Positions 12,501-24,751 of a stretch of DNA of 64,000 nucleotides are shown here, one piece after another. Every line of letters begins with the position of its first letter. Position 1 is the first letter of the stretch. The notes beneath the pieces were generated by a model, which saw only the letters and a program-made list of their open reading frames with translations, was not told the origin of the DNA and did no database searches. The DNA comes from Powellomyces hirtus (lineage: Eukaryota > Chytridiomycota > Chytridiomycetes > Spizellomycetales > Powellomycetaceae), in the NCBI GenBank assembly GCA_025526995.1, contig JAHLKG010000003.1, positions 1,302,001 through 1,366,000 of the forward strand. The letters run 5' to 3'. The position numbers were made by a program, and so were the translations under genes.

Positions 12501-15159
12501 AGCATTGTGAGCATGTCTAACCCTAAGTTATTCGTTACGACATCCTCACACCTGCCGATCGATAAGCAAGCTGTTTCGACTTCATCGGTTTGCCTGTCCT
12601 ATACCGCATGTCTACAGGCAGGACGCTCGGCAGCGTAACGCTTGCCTAGATAGAAGGACTATTTCAGATCTTGCACATCGAATGCAACGTAATTTTCATT
12701 CAAGTACCGCATAGCGCTCATCATCCCCAAGAGAACCGACAATCAAACAAGCGTATTCGGGACGCGCTTGTGTGTATTCGTCCACTTCCAGAATAGTGCA
12801 GAAATGATTGAGTAAAGCGACCGCTGAGGTAAAAGAAATCCTAGCCCCAGTGCTGTCAACAACGTATGTGTGGGGAGCAAGTTTAAGCACCTCGTCGTCG
12901 GCGTTGGACAGCTGTCCCAGCGAGACTGCGGTACGGATCCTTCCTTTATGCTTGCTCATTTCGGTCCGGACTTGCTTCTCCTGCTCGCGCAACTTCTGTA
13001 AATGATGCTGCTCCTCCCAATTATCTTCTTCAATCATCACTATGAAGCGGGCATCCTTTGCGCGGGCACGTCCTCGACACTGAGATCGGTGTAGTGAGTA
13101 TAGCGCTGGGGTGGGTAGTAAGTCAATCTTCACATACCTGTATGAAGTTGAGTAAAACCATGTTCTCCTTCCCCATGTCGAATCGAATAACCAATTTACA
13201 TTCCGGAATGTCAAGTCCTTCCTCTGCTACCTAACAATATGACGTTGGATGTCAAATCTGAAGAGATGTGATGAAGCTGGAGTGTTACCTTTGTCGCCAC
13301 GAGAAGATTGAGGTGGCCCTGTCGAAAATCCCGCAGAATTGTGTTTTGCTCTGTCATGCGCATAGTCGTCTCCATTCCTTCGGGACTTCCGGCTCTGTTG
13401 CCCATAAGGGCTGCGACTCGGAGGAAACTTTTGGTCTTGGCATAATTCGCAAGCACATCACGGAGACGCTCTGCCGTGTCTCTTCGTTGTACAAAAACGA
13501 TTCCCGAAAAAGACGCATCCTCCCGGTACCCCTCCAAGATATCGCAAAGGGTGCGGACCTTTGTGGAGATCTCACTTTCAAGAGGCTCTTCCTGGGGTCG
13601 GCATTCGGCGAGTTTCATCCTCAAGAGCGCCCGTTGGCGATCCAGTTCCGCAGGAGATTCCTCCTCGTGGGCCCAGCCGTCCAGAATGGCCCGATCGGCC
13701 TTGTCTTGCAGGCGATCCATCGCAGCTAGAATGGACCGGGCGCAGGCCCATGAGCCCAGCTGATTCCACATCAAAGTTCCATCCAGCCTGGCCTTTTTTA
13801 GATCAATCGCCGTTACTTTGTTCACGTTTTCTTCGAGAACTTTCAAGATTTTAGGCTCCTGTTCATCATTTGGCGCCATGGGGTAGAATTTCTTCTCCGG
13901 CTTTGCTCGTGCCGCAAAGCGCAAGCGGTCTTCCGCAGCTAGTAAAGAACAGATATGAGGTACTCTGCTTTGCGTTGCAATCATGAGTCTAGCACTTACT
14001 TAGTATGATGGTTATTGCCGTGCAATCCAGAGTCGTTTCCAGATTGCTAGCAGAAAAGGGGATGACGCATTAGCCACTGTGTATGGAGAGATTACAGTAG
14101 CAAGAAGCATGATCGGCACTCACTCGATGGCCACCATGGCCTTGTCATCGGAAGCAACTGGAGATGCTGTTAAGCCCATGATCCTTGGTCGCATACTCTT
14201 TGATGTTGTCCGATAATGTTCCCTATCATACGACGGTGATTTAGCAATTGGATGCAACGTGGGGTGCGTCATTTTGATTAATATACCTCATCAAAATCGC
14301 GTATGCTGTCAAAGAGAACTGGTGAGAACTTGACAATGACGATAGGAAGCTGAACAGGCGCTTACGATGTTCTCCAATGGCATGATGTGCTTCATCGAAA
14401 ATAATCAAACATATCTGCAACAAGTCGTTTATATGTTGCTCGATGGCTTTCTGGGATGCTATCAATGGGAAGTACCTGATCCATTGTGATGTATGCATGA
14501 TTCATAGCTTCAACGATCACTTGAGCGGTGGCGCATACCGCACCATAATCTTTGATGATTTTCTGCCAATCCACCATCTTGTCATTGAGCAACTTGCCGC
14601 AGATCGGTGCAACATCATCCTGCAGTTGATGCTTCAAGTAGTCTTTTTGTTGCCAGACAAGGGGAACGGTAGGAACCAGAAACAAAGCGACGCGTTTCTA
14701 TTGCGGAAACGTAATATTAGTCAAGATGGCGTGAGCCGTAGAAAAGACGAGATCCTGCCTTTACTTTTGCCCCTGTTTTCCGAGCCTCCTCTTCCTTGGC
14801 CAGCATATACTTGATCAACATGGCTGCCGGGAGAGTCTTTCCCCTGAGAATGAATGCGCGTTATGTTAGCTAAGCAGAATTGTTGACTTGTCAATATGCA
14901 TAGATGGTTAGACTTACGTTCCAGTGTCCATGACTGCGATGATGTTCTGGGTTTTGGCCCGTTCCAATATGTCGTTCTGATAGTTCCGAGCCTGCTCGAT
15001 TGGACCCTTGGTTTCGTCCCATGCTTCAAACTTGCTTCCAGCCTTCAGTTGGCGGACAGTCGGACGACGCCGTGCGGCTCTGCTTGAAGCATCACTTGGC
15101 TTCAGCCCATTGGTGATGATTGGGAAGTCTGACGTGAGATGGTCTTCGTATGCCATCAT
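9521..15159 (-). CDS. Dicer-like ribonuclease III
   Basis: Eighteen exons join in frame to 1519 aa: 14918..15159, 14765..14843, 14476..14697, 14366..14414, 14287..14305, 14124..14222, 14000..14046, 13289..13938, 13138..13230, 12708..13079, 12552..12645, 12305..12481, 11548..12245, 11415..11474, 10980..11356, 10460..10917, 10066..10399, 9521..10010. In order, the domains are a helicase with Walker A DTGTGKT (about residue 80), DEAH box (about 188), GLTASP and motif VI QCRGRAR (about 500); a Dicer dimerisation domain (ISFTSAVALLNHFC); a platform/PAZ-like segment that looks weakly conserved; RNase IIIa (YQRLETLGDAFLK, then KQIADTVEAILGA); RNase IIIb (YQRLEYLGDAILG, then SDVFEAILGAVFVD); and a C-terminal dsRBD-like segment. 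Both RNase III acidic sets are present, so it should cut dsRNA into siRNAs. One exon is only 19 nt. Confidence 0.94.
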
Positions 15160-15678
15160 TTTGTGAGCAAAATGGAGCCGTGACTGTATCAGGATCCGAA
15201 AAAAAAGCACGCAGAAATTGATTTGTCTGAATGGAGTGGGAGTGAGCCGGGGGGGAGTATACAGTGATGACAGGCAACTGAGCTGTCAAAACCAAGTGTG
15301 GGAAGTTCCCAGCGGACGACAATTGTATATAACAATATCTAGCGCAAGCGGGCGATTGGAAACCTGAAGATCATACCTCGATAAGCTATTTCAGGGCTTT
15401 GACCCGTTCGACATGAGTCCGAGTCTGATTTTGACACCTGCACGAGATGCACTTCCCACACCGTTCCAACAGTCTTAAGAGTGAGTCTAATGCTATCGAA
15501 AGTCGAGTCACCCGTGTCTGCTTACGACACCCGTCGAAGGGACCACGGAACCGGAAGACTGGTAAACCCGTCAGCGAATCGTGCGCAGCAGCTGTGGTTT
15601 CTGGAATTGTTTTTTGCTGTTTTCCCCATTTCAAGCCTGAATTCAAAAGCGTGAAAGAAAGACCACCGCACGCTTACC
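15160..15678. promoter_or_regulatory. Divergent promoter region, Dicer / TPR gene
   Basis: About 519 bp lie between two start codons facing away from each other. No coding motif or recognisable regulatory site is seen. Confidence 0.45.
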
Positions 15679-17175
15679 ATGCCGCCACCATCAAAACATC
15701 CCAAACGTTCAAAGAAGGCCGCTGCAGCTGCACAGGAAGCGGAGGCCAAAAAGCCCGAGACATTCGACGAGGCTGTCGACGAAGCACTTGCCCTTGAAGA
15801 CAAGGGTGATCGCTATGCGTCCGGTGCGAAAGCACTGCGGTTCTACCAGAGGGCGCGGGAGATGTATGCCCACGCACATTCGCTCAATCCGGAGGATCCA
15901 GAGGCGTTGTACAACTGGGGACGATTGATTCTGGTGCTTGCGGAATTCACCGACCCAGCATTTGAGCCGGAAGAGAAATATGCGCTTTTCAAGGAGGCGG
16001 CTGACAGGCTGCGGAGTGGGGATAGGGAGAATGCGGACTGCTTATTCAATTTGGCCCAGGCACTGAGAGGCTTGGCTGAGGTTGTGCTGGAGGAAGATGG
16101 AATCGGTGGCGGTGCTGCTGAAGCTGTTTCGGCATTAACCGAGGCTGAGGCAGTTCTGGAGACTGTATACCGCCTGCAAGAAGCTTCGACAGTAGAAATT
16201 GAAACGCCACCGGAAGGAATGAAACCTGCTGAGGAGGAAGAGGAAGGACCTTCGGACTCACGCATCACTACTCTTATCGAGACGCTGTCGGCGCATGCTC
16301 AGACTCTGACGATTCTCTTCAAAGAAGTTGCGGAGCCAGCGGCCAGCATTCTTTACGACCGCTCATGGAAAAAGCTGGATCAAGCGCAGGCCGTTCTGGA
16401 TCAAGCTCTTATTGCGGACAACTTTACCGAGAAGCAGAAGTTGCAGCTGCAGATTGACATCCACATTCGCTACGCAGAAGTCCTTGCTGCGCGCGCGGAT
16501 GTAATTTCCCAGGTGCAGCACCGCGTGGATGCGGAAACGTTTGAGCGAGCTGTGCATAAGTTGACGCTTGCATTGGCTGCTGATGAAAAGAACGTGGAAG
16601 CGTTGTGTGAGAAGGGGGATGTATTGTGTTCGTGGGCGGACGCTATCAAGACAGCCAATGGCGGTCTCGACAAGGTCCTCAGCTCTGACTCGGGCAATTA
16701 TTCATCGGCATCCGGGTCCTCATCGTCCTCGTCGCCGGCAGCGCAACAACCAGCGAGCCCTCTTGCGAGCCTACGTTCCCTGTATGCCCGAGCTGTGGAA
16801 TCCTACACAAAGGCATTCACCTTCACACCCACCAGCGCAACACTCAGCCGAACGTGCGGCAATATACATCTCCTGCGAATTCCTCTTCACAGTGGGCCGA
16901 CAGAGCAGACCGTGTTGGCTGAGAATGCCGAAAAGTACTATCGCCGCGCAGTGCAGCTAGGCGACCATTCTGTGCTTATGGCATTGGCAAAAGCGACCTC
17001 GTGGAGCAGCAAGGAGGCGGATTGCAAGAAAGTCTTGACTGCATGGAGGAAGCAGGTTGACAAGGGAGATGTGGATGAAGATGGTGATGCAGATGATGAC
17101 ACAGCAGAGGTTGGATTTGCCCCGATTGTGGCCGATTGGAAGTGGATTGATGCAATTCTGAGTGGAGGTGCGTGA
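15679..17175 (+). CDS. TPR-repeat protein of unknown role
   Basis: A single exon of 498 aa starts at a clear ATG. The N-terminus is basic and Ala/Lys rich (residues 1-25). TPR-like helices follow (GAKALRFYQRAREMYAHAHSLNPEDPEALYNWGRL split over residues 47-82, FKEAADRLRSGDRENADCLFNLAQALRGL, and VEALCEKGDVLCSWADAI further on). A Ser-rich spacer lies near residues 340-360, and the C-terminus is acidic (DVDEDGDADDDTAEVG) before a final hydrophobic segment. TPRs act as protein-binding scaffolds. I do not recognise the exact family, and there is no signal peptide or membrane segment. Confidence 0.8.
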   Translation: MPPPSKHPKRSKKAAAAAQEAEAKKPETFDEAVDEALALEDKGDRYASGAKALRFYQRAREMYAHAHSLNPEDPEALYNWGRLILVLAEFTDPAFEPEEKYALFKEAADRLRSGDRENADCLFNLAQALRGLAEVVLEEDGIGGGAAEAVSALTEAEAVLETVYRLQEASTVEIETPPEGMKPAEEEEEGPSDSRITTLIETLSAHAQTLTILFKEVAEPAASILYDRSWKKLDQAQAVLDQALIADNFTEKQKLQLQIDIHIRYAEVLAARADVISQVQHRVDAETFERAVHKLTLALAADEKNVEALCEKGDVLCSWADAIKTANGGLDKVLSSDSGNYSSASGSSSSSSPAAQQPASPLASLRSLYARAVESYTKAFTFTPTSATLSRTCGNIHLLRIPLHSGPTEQTVLAENAEKYYRRAVQLGDHSVLMALAKATSWSSKEADCKKVLTAWRKQVDKGDVDEDGDADDDTAEVGFAPIVADWKWIDAILSGGA

Positions 17176-17771
17176 CGCGCATGTCTATGTACTTGCGACA
17201 GCATAGCCGGCGTATGTAGGCATAGGTAGCTGAACAGATACTACGGAAATCAACGACGTGAAACTCATCCAGACAACGGAGAGGATGCCCGCAGCTGAGG
17301 AGGAAATAAATGATTCGAGGGAATGATGTGTTAGCAAGAATACACCGCTTGAAGAAGCCGATCATAGGACGAGCTCTGCACTTCTCGCACTGATCGGTCT
17401 GTAGACAACGATCTCCTTCTCAATAGAAGGATAGAGATGTATTCAGTTGCATAAAGTTGCAATCAACCAACATAAGTCCTCTCCCTCCTTGCATTTTTTC
17501 GTAGCAGAGTTTCGATCTGTATTTGGATAACGCGATTGACGGTATCGAGTCGCGATTGACAGGTCACGTGGATGATCTGCCATCGTGAAAGCTCGTTTCG
17601 TCGATTCTCTGGGTGAGAGACTTTGTCGATCGACCAACAAAGACAGCATTTGCATTTGTGCCATGCGGGCCTGAACTTCAGTGATCACCAACCCGCGTAA
17701 TAGTCTTTGGGGGTGTGCGGATTGAAGAAGCCAACGGTGTCTTTGGCCAACGTCTCGCCTCGGCCTTTTGC
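17176..17771. other. Intergenic between the TPR and EST1/SMG7-like genes
   Basis: About 600 bp hold the TPR 3' UTR and the promoter of the next gene. I see no motif-bearing open frame, RNA gene or repeat. Confidence 0.45.
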
Positions 17772-20700
17772 ATGCATCGCTCCTCTCAGGCGCCAGTGAG
17801 GTATGAACAAAACCGGCAACACTCCTCTAACTTGACTGGGTAAACTGACTCCTCTGTTTTGGATGAACGAGTAGCTCCACGGCTGAGCTAGAAAAGAAAC
17901 TGCGACAAGTGCTAAGAAATCGCGATGGAGGACCTTTCTCCGACGTTGTGCAAAATGTCCGCGTGCAGCTAAGGGACGCTTTGGCTTCCGCGATCCTCAA
18001 TGACTACGAGGGATCAGGCACTCGCGATTTGGAAGGAACGCTTTGGAAGGCAGCGCACTATAAGATTATCGAGGAGTTTCGCAAAACGCTGAAGGAGGTG
18101 GGAAAATGCGCGTTTCGCCCGTGTCGTGGGTGGTGTTCTCACGACCTTCAATTCTTGATCAAAGATTCATGGGAACGCGCGCCGCTCTGGAAGAAGTGAG
18201 GAAAGGAAAGATGTGCGACTCTTGACCGCCCACTTCAGAGCCTTCTTGGCAGAAGCCACGGCGTTTTATGTGCGGTTCATATGCAGACTGCAACGTCACT
18301 TCAAGCTGCACGGAAGAGGAATCGACGCCGTGGTCGAGCAATTGAGTATAGCGGTGGATTCAGAAGGTAACGCAGTGTCTTCCAGCGAAATAACACTGCG
18401 ACAGCATCGCTCACAAATGTTTAGACACAATAGAGCCTTCCGAATCGCAAGAACACATTCCGGATGCAATGCAAACAACGGCAATTGGTTCATGCTACAG
18501 ATCTTTGATTTTTCTCGGAGATCTGGGTAAGTGTTGACAGAGACAGCGTTGACAGATATCCTTCTTGTCTAAGACTCTATCCACAGCTCGATACCGTGAG
18601 ATTTATGCGGATCGCAAAGAGACGAACTGGTCAACCGCGCGAATGTTTTACAACATGGCCATTCAGTTGATGCCCGACAGCGGCAACCCGTACAATCAAT
18701 TGGCAGTAATTGCTTCCTACGCGGGTGATGAGCTACTTGCTGTCGAGTACTACTTGAGAAGGTGAGTGGCTTTTTTTATAAACTCTTAGCTTCTGACTGC
18801 GTATTCAACGGATGCCGTTTCTGTTGCAGTCTCGCCATAAGTAAACCCTTTGCGACCGCATTTGAGAACCTCGACATCCTTTTTGAAAAGGTTCAGAAGC
18901 GAACTGAGAGCGCGAAGACTGCACCTTCTCCCGTTAAAGGCCTGGAAGATCAGTTCATTGGCCTTGTCGGGAATCTTATTGGAAAGAGCAAAAGGTAGGC
19001 AGTTTTGAGCACTGATTAGAAATGACTCGCATCTAATCGTATCGCAGCTTGGACGATTTCATGACAATCAAAACGGCATGGCTGAGCTCATTCCGTCGTC
19101 TTTTGGGTGAAGGGGCCCTACCTGCTGACGTGCTCATGAGGTATTCTGTCGTCATTATGGCAGTGGTGCATCTAGTGCGTCAGGAAGCCTTCAAGTCAAA
19201 GACTTCAAATAGTCAAGCGAGCTGGACAACAGCAGACAATTCATTGGCCGGAAGCTCCGAGATCGCTGCTTTCGCGATTTCGATGATTCGTGCGGTAGTA
19301 GACAACACTCTAGACACCCTCAAGCATGCGAACTTATCCGATATCAGCGGATCTGATTCGATTCCGGCAAATATTGATGAGAACATGCCGACCATTTTGA
19401 TAATGATGGCGTGGCTCAAATCTCAATGGCAAGAATCGCATACGATACCGGCCCAGAACAAGGATTTCTGGAAAAGTATCGCGTCGTTCCTGACCCGTCT
19501 TGCGGAAGTTGACGTCGATTTGAGCTCGTCCGAGTTTCATATGACTAGCGAAGAAACCCATCTGGAAGGATTTGTTGCGTTGCGCAGATACTTCGCGGAT
19601 CTTAAGGCGTCATCAAATGTTGACGAGCACGCCAAGACTTTGCAAGCCGATAGGGATCCCACTGCTTCTGTTCGCTTTGTGCACATACTGTTGATAGGCG
19701 TCTTCTTTGCTGAATCAAAGGTGTGTACCGATTCTGGTTGGGCAAACAAACGTGCCTCGCTAATCCTACATATCAAAGGTCTTCTATCTTTCCACCAATG
19801 ATAACTCCTCCGACAAAGGGCTTATCTTCACTGTGGAACGTCCCACAAAGGGGAAGCTAATTTCTCCCGCACAAGCTCTTAGGAAGTTGGGTCAGAACTC
19901 GCTTCTGATGAGTTCGCAAGCCTCCTTGACTTTGAAGGGCTTAACTCAAAGATCAGCGTCGTCTGGCCCTTTTGAAGCCACCGCTTCCCCTGTGCCTGGA
20001 CTCAAACGGTCAGCCTCTGGACAGCCATCGGGGCAATGGCTGTCCGAAGGAAGCAGCATGGAGATGACTGCAGGGCAACCTCTGTCAAGCATGACCCAGC
20101 AATCTGCGGGAGGTGTTGATGAGGATGCCTTTGGTCACAAAATTATGCTGCCGTCTTCAGATTTGAATCATTTCAGCTTCGTAAGTTGCGACCTCAATAC
20201 AAAAACGTCCGGAAAGATTGTACTCATCCGTCCAATGCAGACACAGAGATCAACCGCCCCGATTGCGGTTCCTCAGAGCTTAAGGCCAGAGTCGAGGCAA
20301 GGGCAGTCTGGCGATGTGAGCAAAATGTTTGGAACTAGTTCGGATGCAGTCAACACTATGGCGTTCTTGGGGCTCGGTAGCCCAGAGCGCCAACGTGGGG
20401 CCCCGGGAGCCGTCGCTGGCGAGAGCATTCAGATTGATGCAAACGCATCGGTGCGCTCGTCAGGATTGGGAAAAACTGCTGCTGGTATTCGTGGAACTGT
20501 GGATGCAACCAGGCCTGGAATTTCGTCGTGCGAAGTACGACCCAAGTGAGTAACATACGCATACGACCTCGTCTTTGTTCCGTGTATTCATGTTTGTTAG
20601 GTTGCATGCCATTTCCCCGCCCGCTCCGATTAGCCCCCCGGGTCTTGGCGGCTTTCCAGCGCACGACCGACGGTTGTCTGACGCCCAACGCATTGCTTCG

Positions 20701-21036
20701 GCGCCTCTTCCAGAAATGGCGGTCCCGTGGCAAGGAGAGTACGCGTTCCCGTTCGCGTCCCCGACAGCACCACCCAACCGACGACCTTCTGCGCCGGGGT
20801 GGACGGATACGGCACCAGCTGGACTTGGTGGTGGTGGCACGGCCCTGAGCTGGGTGGCATTCAATTCGGCATCAGGGCATGCGCCTCTTGCAAGCCCGAC
20901 CTGGATGCAACCAACATCTACGTTGACGACAGCTCCACCGATGAGCCACCTCTCTGGAGTTGTGGCATCGGCGGATAGCAGCAACTCGCAGTATGGAATA
21001 TCGAGCTCTGGGCAGGGTAGAAACGTGTGGGGCTGA
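17772..21036 (+). CDS. EST1/SMG7-like protein (telomerase or nonsense-mediated decay factor)
   Basis: Ten exons join in frame to 891 aa: 17772..17800, 17875..18097, 18201..18366, 18425..18526, 18587..18761, 18830..18994, 19048..19720, 19779..20180, 20241..20545, 20601..21036. Exons 2-6 show the 14-3-3-like EST1 core: HYKIIEEFRKTLKE, FLAEATAFYVRFICRL, CYRSLIFLGDLARYREIY, ARMFYNMAIQLMPDSGNPYN, then SLAISKPFATAFENLDILFEK. The EST1 DNA/RNA-binding helical region follows. The C-terminus is Ser/Pro/Gly rich and I see no PIN nuclease domain, so EST1/SMG7 fits better than SMG5 or SMG6. Known relatives bind phospho-UPF1 or telomerase RNA. The acceptor at 18200 is weak and was chosen for frame and homology. 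The intron 20181-20240 is 60 nt without a stop and could be retained. Confidence 0.85.
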
Positions 21037-21782
21037 GCCGAGTTTGTTTCGCCCCCACCCCCACATGAATGCGGGAAGAAAATTCCACATTATACGGTAT
21101 CGCTGATTCGACCGTAGCAACGCCTTGTGATGCACCCCATCTCGAGCCGGAAAAAACAGTTGACCGGATATCCGCCACAAAGTCTTCCGGTCAACCACGC
21201 ACGCTTATGACCAGTCTCTGATAAAGCCTACAAACACCCACGCCTTGACACCTCTCGCATGCGCGAACCCGGTGACTGTGCGACCCCCCCCCCCCCCTCG
21301 ACATTGCCTCGATCGGCCTCGCCCCGCATTCGATGGGTGTGTCTCTGTTTGACTCTGCACCCCAGGCCCCGTCGAATTCCATTTCATCTTGCAGAATTTT
21401 TGCACATGTGACACATTGAGATTGTGCTTGCAAAGTAGTAGTTAGTACATCAGCGGAACCACTAGGCACAGCAACTTCTTTCCCGCCCCCCCGCGGCCCC
21501 CACGGTTTTCTGCCCCCCCGAGACAACACAACACGGTGTATGGAATAGAGGAGGGGTCGGGCAGTGCCCCCGACTGGTCTATTGTTTTTGTTTGACTCAT
21601 TCAACTCTATATATACTGGCAAGGGGTTTTTTTTTCTTTTTCTTTTGCGCACGTACAAGGGGAAGATTGTAAACTTTGCGAGCGATGAGGGGGGATATGT
21701 ACACTATAACACTTGTACAACAAACGAAACAGAACAGAGAAAAAAAAAAACAATCAATGACGTTGTGATGCGGGGCGGGACA
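21037..21782. other. Intergenic between convergent genes
   Basis: This holds two facing 3' UTRs. It contains a run of about 14 C near 21285, other C and G runs, and a T run near 21630. No coding motif is seen. Confidence 0.45.
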
Positions 21783-23773
21783 CTAGTGCGAACGGCCACG
21801 AAATGGTGGCGAGGCCGGTGGTGGTGAAGTCTTGTTTAGCAGCAGCAGCGGCGGTGGCGGCGGCGGGGTGAGAGCAGCCGGGGACGGTGGCGAATGCAGC
21901 TTGGTCGTCGCGTCTTCAGCGGCCGCCGCCTTTTCGTCGCAGCTGTAGTGGTAGTAGTAGATATGGTACCGGGAGTAATGTGCGGGATGATGCGGCTGGC
22001 GGTCGTCAAAGCCCGGTGGTGGTGGTGGACGGGGGTGCGGGGACGGGAGGAGGGGCCTGAGGTGGTGCTGTTGTTGTTGTTGTTGGTGGTGGTGTTGGAA
22101 TTGCCCGGGGACGGGATGATCAGAAGCGAACATGAGGGCTTGGCGGCCCGGTTGCGCGAGTGGGTGGGGATGTGGTGGCTGTTGTTGTTGTTGGGGCTGG
22201 TCGGACCGATTTTTAGCTAGCACGGCGTAAAGGTTGAGGTGGTGGACTGTGGTCATGTGGTACTCCAAGCTGGATGCCCAACACGATACACACACAGAAT
22301 TAGGGGTGTCAATAAGAATGTTTTTACCAGAGTGGGATTTCCGAATATGGGGTAATATGGATTTACCTATGGGGACTCCGAAACGGGCGCATGCAAGACG
22401 GGCATTCCAAGATCTTGGGCGACGCGGCGGGGTGAGTAGCGGCCGCCGACGCAGCAGACGCTGGGGTGTTGATGCAGAGTCCCGGCGGATCCATGTCGGC
22501 ATGGCGGGCCTGGAGGTGCTCCGCGAGTCCCTGCGGGGATTTGTACGACTTTCCGCACGACACGACGGCGCAGTTGTACGTCTTGATCCCGGCGGCCTGG
22601 GGTTCGGCGAGAACAGTGTGGCCGGTGGCTTTGCCTTTGGAGAGGTGGTATGCTGCCGGGGGGGCGAAAAAAGTTACAAGATGAGTGAGGAGGCGGGTGC
22701 GCGGGCGATGGTGGGGGAGATGAGCGGAAGAAAGACGTACCCAACCCGTTGGGGTTTTTGTAGGCTTTGCCACAGCCTTTATAGGGGCACATGTAGGGTT
22801 TATCCACCGGGTCGGTTGTTTTTCGGGATGTTTTTTTGGTGGTGGTGGGTGGAGGCTGCGGGCTGGTACCGATGGCGGTGTCAGAAGTGGAGTCGACGGG
22901 TGTACTGATTGGGGCAGTGACCGCGATAGATAGGTGGTCGAGGTCGTCCTCCTTTGAGACTTCTTTTCCAGAGTCCTTTGAGGTTTCTTTTGCAGTGGAC
23001 TCTGCGGCGAGATGGCCTTTCTCGATATGGTATGCTGAGGGGGAACATGATGAAAAATGTCAGATCACAACAATTGTCCATCCAACGGCGCGCCCCATTT
23101 GCGATCTTGCCAACATACCCAGCCCATTGGAATTCCGGTACGCCTTGTCACAGCCCATCGCCACACATTTGAATGGTTTGGGGTCATCCAATCCCGCTGT
23201 CGAATGCGCCGTTTGGAAATGGTAAATCAATCCGTTCAGTTTCTTATACTTTTTGTCGCACTCGGTCACGCTGCAATGGTAGGGTTTGCCGTCGAGATCC
23301 GCGTCTACTATTTGGGAAAAGGGGAGAGCGTGGATGGTGGTGAGACTTGGGGGGCGTGGGCGGGAGGGCGGGGTGTCGGTGTGGGAGTCGTGGACCAGAC
23401 TGGCGACTCGCATGGCGTGCGGTGTCGACTGGTTGGCTGATGGCGAGCGGGGCGGCTCCGGAATGGCAGTGACGGGAGAGGGCGGCGGTGTTGCGGCGGC
23501 GGGTTGGGGTTGCTTGCGGTCCACTTCCATATCGGCCGCCGCCTGCGATTGTGGTCGTTGCTGCTGCTGGTGCTGCTGTTGTGGGAATGCGCAGTCTTCG
23601 TCTCTCCCCTCCTTCTCCACCCTGATGGCCCTGTCGCTGCTCTCTGGGCAGAGTTTGATCCGTTTGTTGGGCAACACGTCGGTCCCAGTGTCAAACGCAT
23701 CTCGTTTCCAGAACTGGGCGATCGCGGGGTCGTTGTTGTACGGCCCTCGTGTTGGTTGCGCTCTTGTGGTCAT
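21783..23773 (-). CDS. C2H2 zinc-finger transcription factor, SFP1/JAZF1 type
   Basis: Four exons (23119..23773, 22741..23034, 22367..22652, 21783..22269) give 573 aa. There are five fingers of the SFP1/JAZF1 style with long C-x4-C spacing: YHCSVTECDKKYKKLNGLIYH, then FKCVAMGCDKAYRNSNGL continuing YHIEKGH, then YMCPYKGCGKAYKNPNGL continuing YHLS, then YNCAVVSCGKSYKSPQGLAEH, and a last C-x2-C finger CPSCMRPFRSPHSLEYH. The N-terminus is Pro/Gln rich. The C-terminus is His/Gln/Pro rich and is probably a transactivation region. Yeast Sfp1 drives ribosomal-protein and ribosome-biogenesis genes in response to nutrients; that role here is only analogy. The introns before exons 2 and 3 cut two fingers at the same codon and phase. 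Confidence 0.87.
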
Positions 23774-24751
23774 GATGTCAAATGCTAGAGCCAGTGTGTG
23801 GAATGTGCGAGTGCTCACGTCCCAATTGTCGAAACGAATGCGTCGGTGATATTATGCGGTATTGGTGCTGGGATGGACGCTACAGTATGAGGTTCACGTT
23901 TGCTGGTTTTGGTAAAGAGCGGCCCCGATCAAAAAAAAAAAAATCACACCGAAAAAAAAAAAAACAAACAAGGAAACGACGACGAAAAGAAATGGGGGGG
24001 GTAGCCCAATCTCTACAACTTGTTGATCAAAACTCGTGCTAATCGTGGAGGGGGCCGCGACCTTTTTTTTTTTTTTGTGTTTCTTTTTTTATCATTGAGA
24101 ATGAATGAAAGGTTTCTCTTTCGCGCGTCTCGGCAAGGCGTTTGCGTTTCAGTCAGTCAGTCACTCCCCTAAGAGTTCAGTATCGATAGTCAGAGAGAGT
24201 GCGTCCTTTTGCAGACTATCGATAGTCCCAATGGAGGCATTCAGTTCTTTCAGTCAGTCAGTCAGTCAGTCAGAGAGAGAGTCACTCAGTCATTAACCCC
24301 CTAAGAGTTCAAGTCAGCTCAAAGAGTCAGAGAGAGAGTCAGTTGGTCGTTGAATGGCAAAACGCCCGCATGCTTGGAATAGCATGGACCAACGCCTAAC
24401 ACGAAGGAAGAGTCAATTGGATGATGCGTCGTCACTCACTCACCTTATTATCTCATCTCATTGAACTGCTCTCACGTGCATTTGTGCTGTCGTCTGTCCA
24501 CCCGCTTCATCACAAACAACAACAGGAAAAAAAAAATTCCATCAATGCCATCATTCTCGTCAATCTCGTGTTGACCATTTGTTGACCTTGATCGGAGATT
24601 CGCTTGAAATTGCGCAGACAAGTACGCGTCTCGTTCGCCCACCGTCGTGGGGAAACCCGCAACAATTGTTTTTTTTTTTTTTTTTTTTTTTTTCACCCTT
24701 ACCAGAAATGTACAGGGCGACGTATTGTTAGTCTTCTTACCGTAGTAGTCA
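23774..24751. promoter_or_regulatory. Divergent promoter region, SFP1-like / FAN1
   Basis: These 978 bp lie between start codons facing away from each other. They hold A and T homopolymers, a duplicated CAGT-rich block (24150-24350) and a run of about 27 T near 24669. No gene is seen. Confidence 0.5.
24150..24350. repeat. Degenerate duplicated CAGT-rich block
   Basis: Two copies of the same series of words occur: a CAGT tetranucleotide run, then CCCCTAAGAGTTCA (about 24167 and 24298), then TCAGAGAGAGTC-like sequence. The first copy carries two ATCGATAGTC words about 35 bp apart. It lies in the divergent promoter region and may be regulatory. Confidence 0.6.

Noticed and set aside
24668..24695. 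Run of about 27 T upstream of FAN1 as a retrotransposon poly(A) tail
   Set aside because: No flanking target-site duplication or element-like sequence is visible, and A/T runs are common across this window.
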